Position numbers and translations under genes: made by a program. 64,000 nt of DNA from QWQI01 sp964608915 (GTDB lineage Bacteria > Planctomycetota > Planctomycetia > Isosphaerales > Isosphaeraceae). Of this stretch, positions 62,861 to 64,000 are shown in pieces. The notes below the pieces were generated by a model. The model saw only the letters and a list, made by a program, of their open reading frames with translations, was not told where the DNA came from and did no database searches. The stretch's first letter is position 1. The number at the start of each line of letters is the position of its first letter. Location: the NCBI GenBank assembly GCA_964608915.1, contig CAZSQA010000030.1:17411-81410 (forward strand). Reading direction: 5' to 3'.

Positions 62861-64000
62861 GTGTCCGAGCGGAAGGAATCCTCCAGCGATTACACGCGGC
62901 CGGCCGGGGGTGCCACGAGCGGCACGTCCAGCGGCACGAGGGACTATCTGCGGGTCTACTTCGGCAGCGACATCACCACGGGCACGATGTACGGGACGAT
63001 GTCGACGTACTACAACTCCGTCCAGGATTTTGCGGAGAACCTTGAGGATTTCCCCGACTTCGGCGGCGGCGAGCAACTGCGCTACCTGGCACCGATGTCC
63101 CCCGGTCCCGAATCGCCAGCCCCGGCTTCGTTCACGACTCCGCCGCAGTCCCGGGCCTTTACCGCCCCGCCCGCGATTCAGCCGCCCGGGCCTGTTGAAG
63201 GTGGCGATGAAGAGCCGGGCACGCTGGGTACGGTGTGGTATTACGCTTGGGAGTACGGTCTCGAGGTCGTACCTGTCGCCGCCCCGACACGGGGCTTCGT
63301 CCGGGCCTACAACGAGGGCAGCACGCTCGGGATGGGTTTGAGCGCCGTCGAACTGGGGCTGGATCTGTCCGGCATCGGTCCGTTGGCGAGAGGCGGGAAA
63401 TTCGCGGTCAAGGGAACCGTGAGAGGAATCGGCAAGGTCGCGTCGGAAGTGAAGCCGCTCGCATCGACCGCGATCGACGTGGCGAAGACGAAGGCGAGCC
63501 AGGCGTATTCGTTCGCGAAGTCGAAAGCCGGTGACGCGGCAACGTGGATGAGCGAAACGAGCGACTCCGTGGTCGGAGGTCTCGCGGGCGCGGCGAACTG
63601 GATGTATAGTAGTGCTCTCGGTTTCGTAAAGAAAGAATCGAAAGAAAAGTTGATTCGAAAACTCTCGGACTTTGAGCACGCAGCAAAATATGGGATAGAT
63701 ACGGCTAACTCACTAAGGGAGATGAAAACAGGTCTGCATGTTCACCATCTAATTGAAAAGCGATTTGCCGCTACGCTTGGAGTCAATGAAGGCGACATGT
63801 TATCGATCGTACTAACGCCTCAAGAACATCAAGCGTTCACGAATGCCTGGCGGGCAGCGATAGGATATCGAGGCAGCAATTCCCCAATAACGACAGAAAA
63901 CGCAACGCTTGAACAAATTAGAAAAGCTGCTAAGGATATTTATTCACTCGACTTTCGCACTTTTGATTCGAAACCTGATTCGAATCCGCCATCCAATGAC
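62861..64000 (+). CDS. Polymorphic-toxin-like protein with C-terminal HNH/ENDO VII-type nuclease domain (3' end outside window)
   Basis: This frame is open from the stop at 62828 to the window edge: 380 residues from GTG 62861, the first usable start, with no good ribosome-binding site. The N-terminal 110 residues are Gly/Ser/Pro-rich (RPAGGATSGTSSGTRDYL, PGPESPAPASFTTPPQ). A middle region (VVPVAAPTRGFVRAYNEGST, VELGLDLSGIGPLARGGKF) resembles pre-toxin segments of RHS and related toxins. The C-terminus, from about residue 291, reads LHVHHLIEKRFAATLG, VNEGDMLSIVLTPQEHQAF and TNAWRAAIGY, an LHH-like HNH/ENDO VII nuclease pattern with H295-H296. The toxin end is more AT-rich than the rest. No delivery domain is in view, so the N-terminus may be truncated. 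Confidence 0.7.
   Translation, partial: MSERKESSSDYTRPAGGATSGTSSGTRDYLRVYFGSDITTGTMYGTMSTYYNSVQDFAENLEDFPDFGGGEQLRYLAPMSPGPESPAPASFTTPPQSRAFTAPPAIQPPGPVEGGDEEPGTLGTVWYYAWEYGLEVVPVAAPTRGFVRAYNEGSTLGMGLSAVELGLDLSGIGPLARGGKFAVKGTVRGIGKVASEVKPLASTAIDVAKTKASQAYSFAKSKAGDAATWMSETSDSVVGGLAGAANWMYSSALGFVKKESKEKLIRKLSDFEHAAKYGIDTANSLREMKTGLHVHHLIEKRFAATLGVNEGDMLSIVLTPQEHQAFTNAWRAAIGYRGSNSPITTENATLEQIRKAAKDIYSLDFRTFDSKPDSNPPSND

Noticed and set aside
62771..63679. Minus-strand 302-codon frame opposite the toxin-like gene
   Set aside because: It is Arg-rich and has no recognisable sequence, while the plus strand encodes toxin-like motifs.
1..64000. Frequent TTCGAA and CGATCG words in coding and intergenic DNA
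   Set aside because: Common Phe/Glu and Ile/Asp codon pairs in this genome explain much of it; without counts against a background model I cannot claim a signal.

Overview
The window reads as a chromosomal segment of a planctomycete, probably of the Gemmatales/Isosphaerales type. The evidence is gene content: a cytochrome/DUF1549/DUF1553 protein followed by a Tat-exported DUF1501 protein, a very large PVC-type heme-binding dehydrogenase with HEAT-like repeats, a DUF1559 pseudopilin, an extracellular protein with a LEPR-XLL-like N-terminus, a DUF6807 (PmoA) protein and many exported proteins of unknown function. Coding DNA is GC-rich. Two patches are clearly more AT-rich: 26122-27369 and roughly 63650-64000.

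Layout. 1-7000: the C-terminal part of an Lhr-type helicase, a metallophosphoesterase, and the large heme protein. 7070-8260: elongation factor P (efp), with a second copy of its last 60 bp downstream and a wrecked RAYT-type transposon remnant between the copies. 8500-13500: small exported Cys-rich proteins (one with four 35-residue repeats), a three-gene membrane/zinc-ribbon operon, an M28 peptidase and a short exported protein. 13700-25800: an anchored coiled-coil protein, a HExxH protein, a cytochrome b/molybdopterin fusion, a second M28 peptidase, an ABC-F ATPase and a frameshifted DUF1559 gene. 25900-28050: a GIY-YIG-like gene in an AT-rich islet bounded by two diverged copies of the 3' end of one host gene. 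28200-39700: a large LEPR-XLL protein, a diheme DUF1111 protein, an esterase, a P-type ATPase and a PAS-GGDEF diguanylate cyclase. 40200-50800: the PSCyt/DUF1501 pair, a dehydrogenase divergent from an MFS/DUF6807 operon, and a D-threonine-aldolase-like enzyme. 50800-58100: M20 amidohydrolase with a TPR protein, a nitroreductase, and a YhaN/YhaO (SbcCD-like) repair pair. 58196-62533: a methyltransferase, a hydrolase-fold protein lacking its nucleophile, and an upstream gene with no stop codon of its own. 62831-64000: a polymorphic-toxin-like protein with an HNH/ENDO VII-type (LHH-like) nuclease end, cut by the window edge.

The dominant theme is export and degradation: two M28 peptidases, an M20 amidohydrolase, esterase folds, large periplasmic heme proteins and secreted proteins of unknown function. 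Several neighbours overlap by four bases (GTGA at 10356, ATGA at 47001 and 52126, TTGA at 59041), which points to translational coupling. The most unusual parts are the two loci where a gene's own 3' end is repeated downstream with foreign DNA in between (efp and the 27349-28041 gene), the toxin-like gene at the right edge, the Cys-rich repeat protein, and an EF-P with Asn at the position that normally carries the modified residue.
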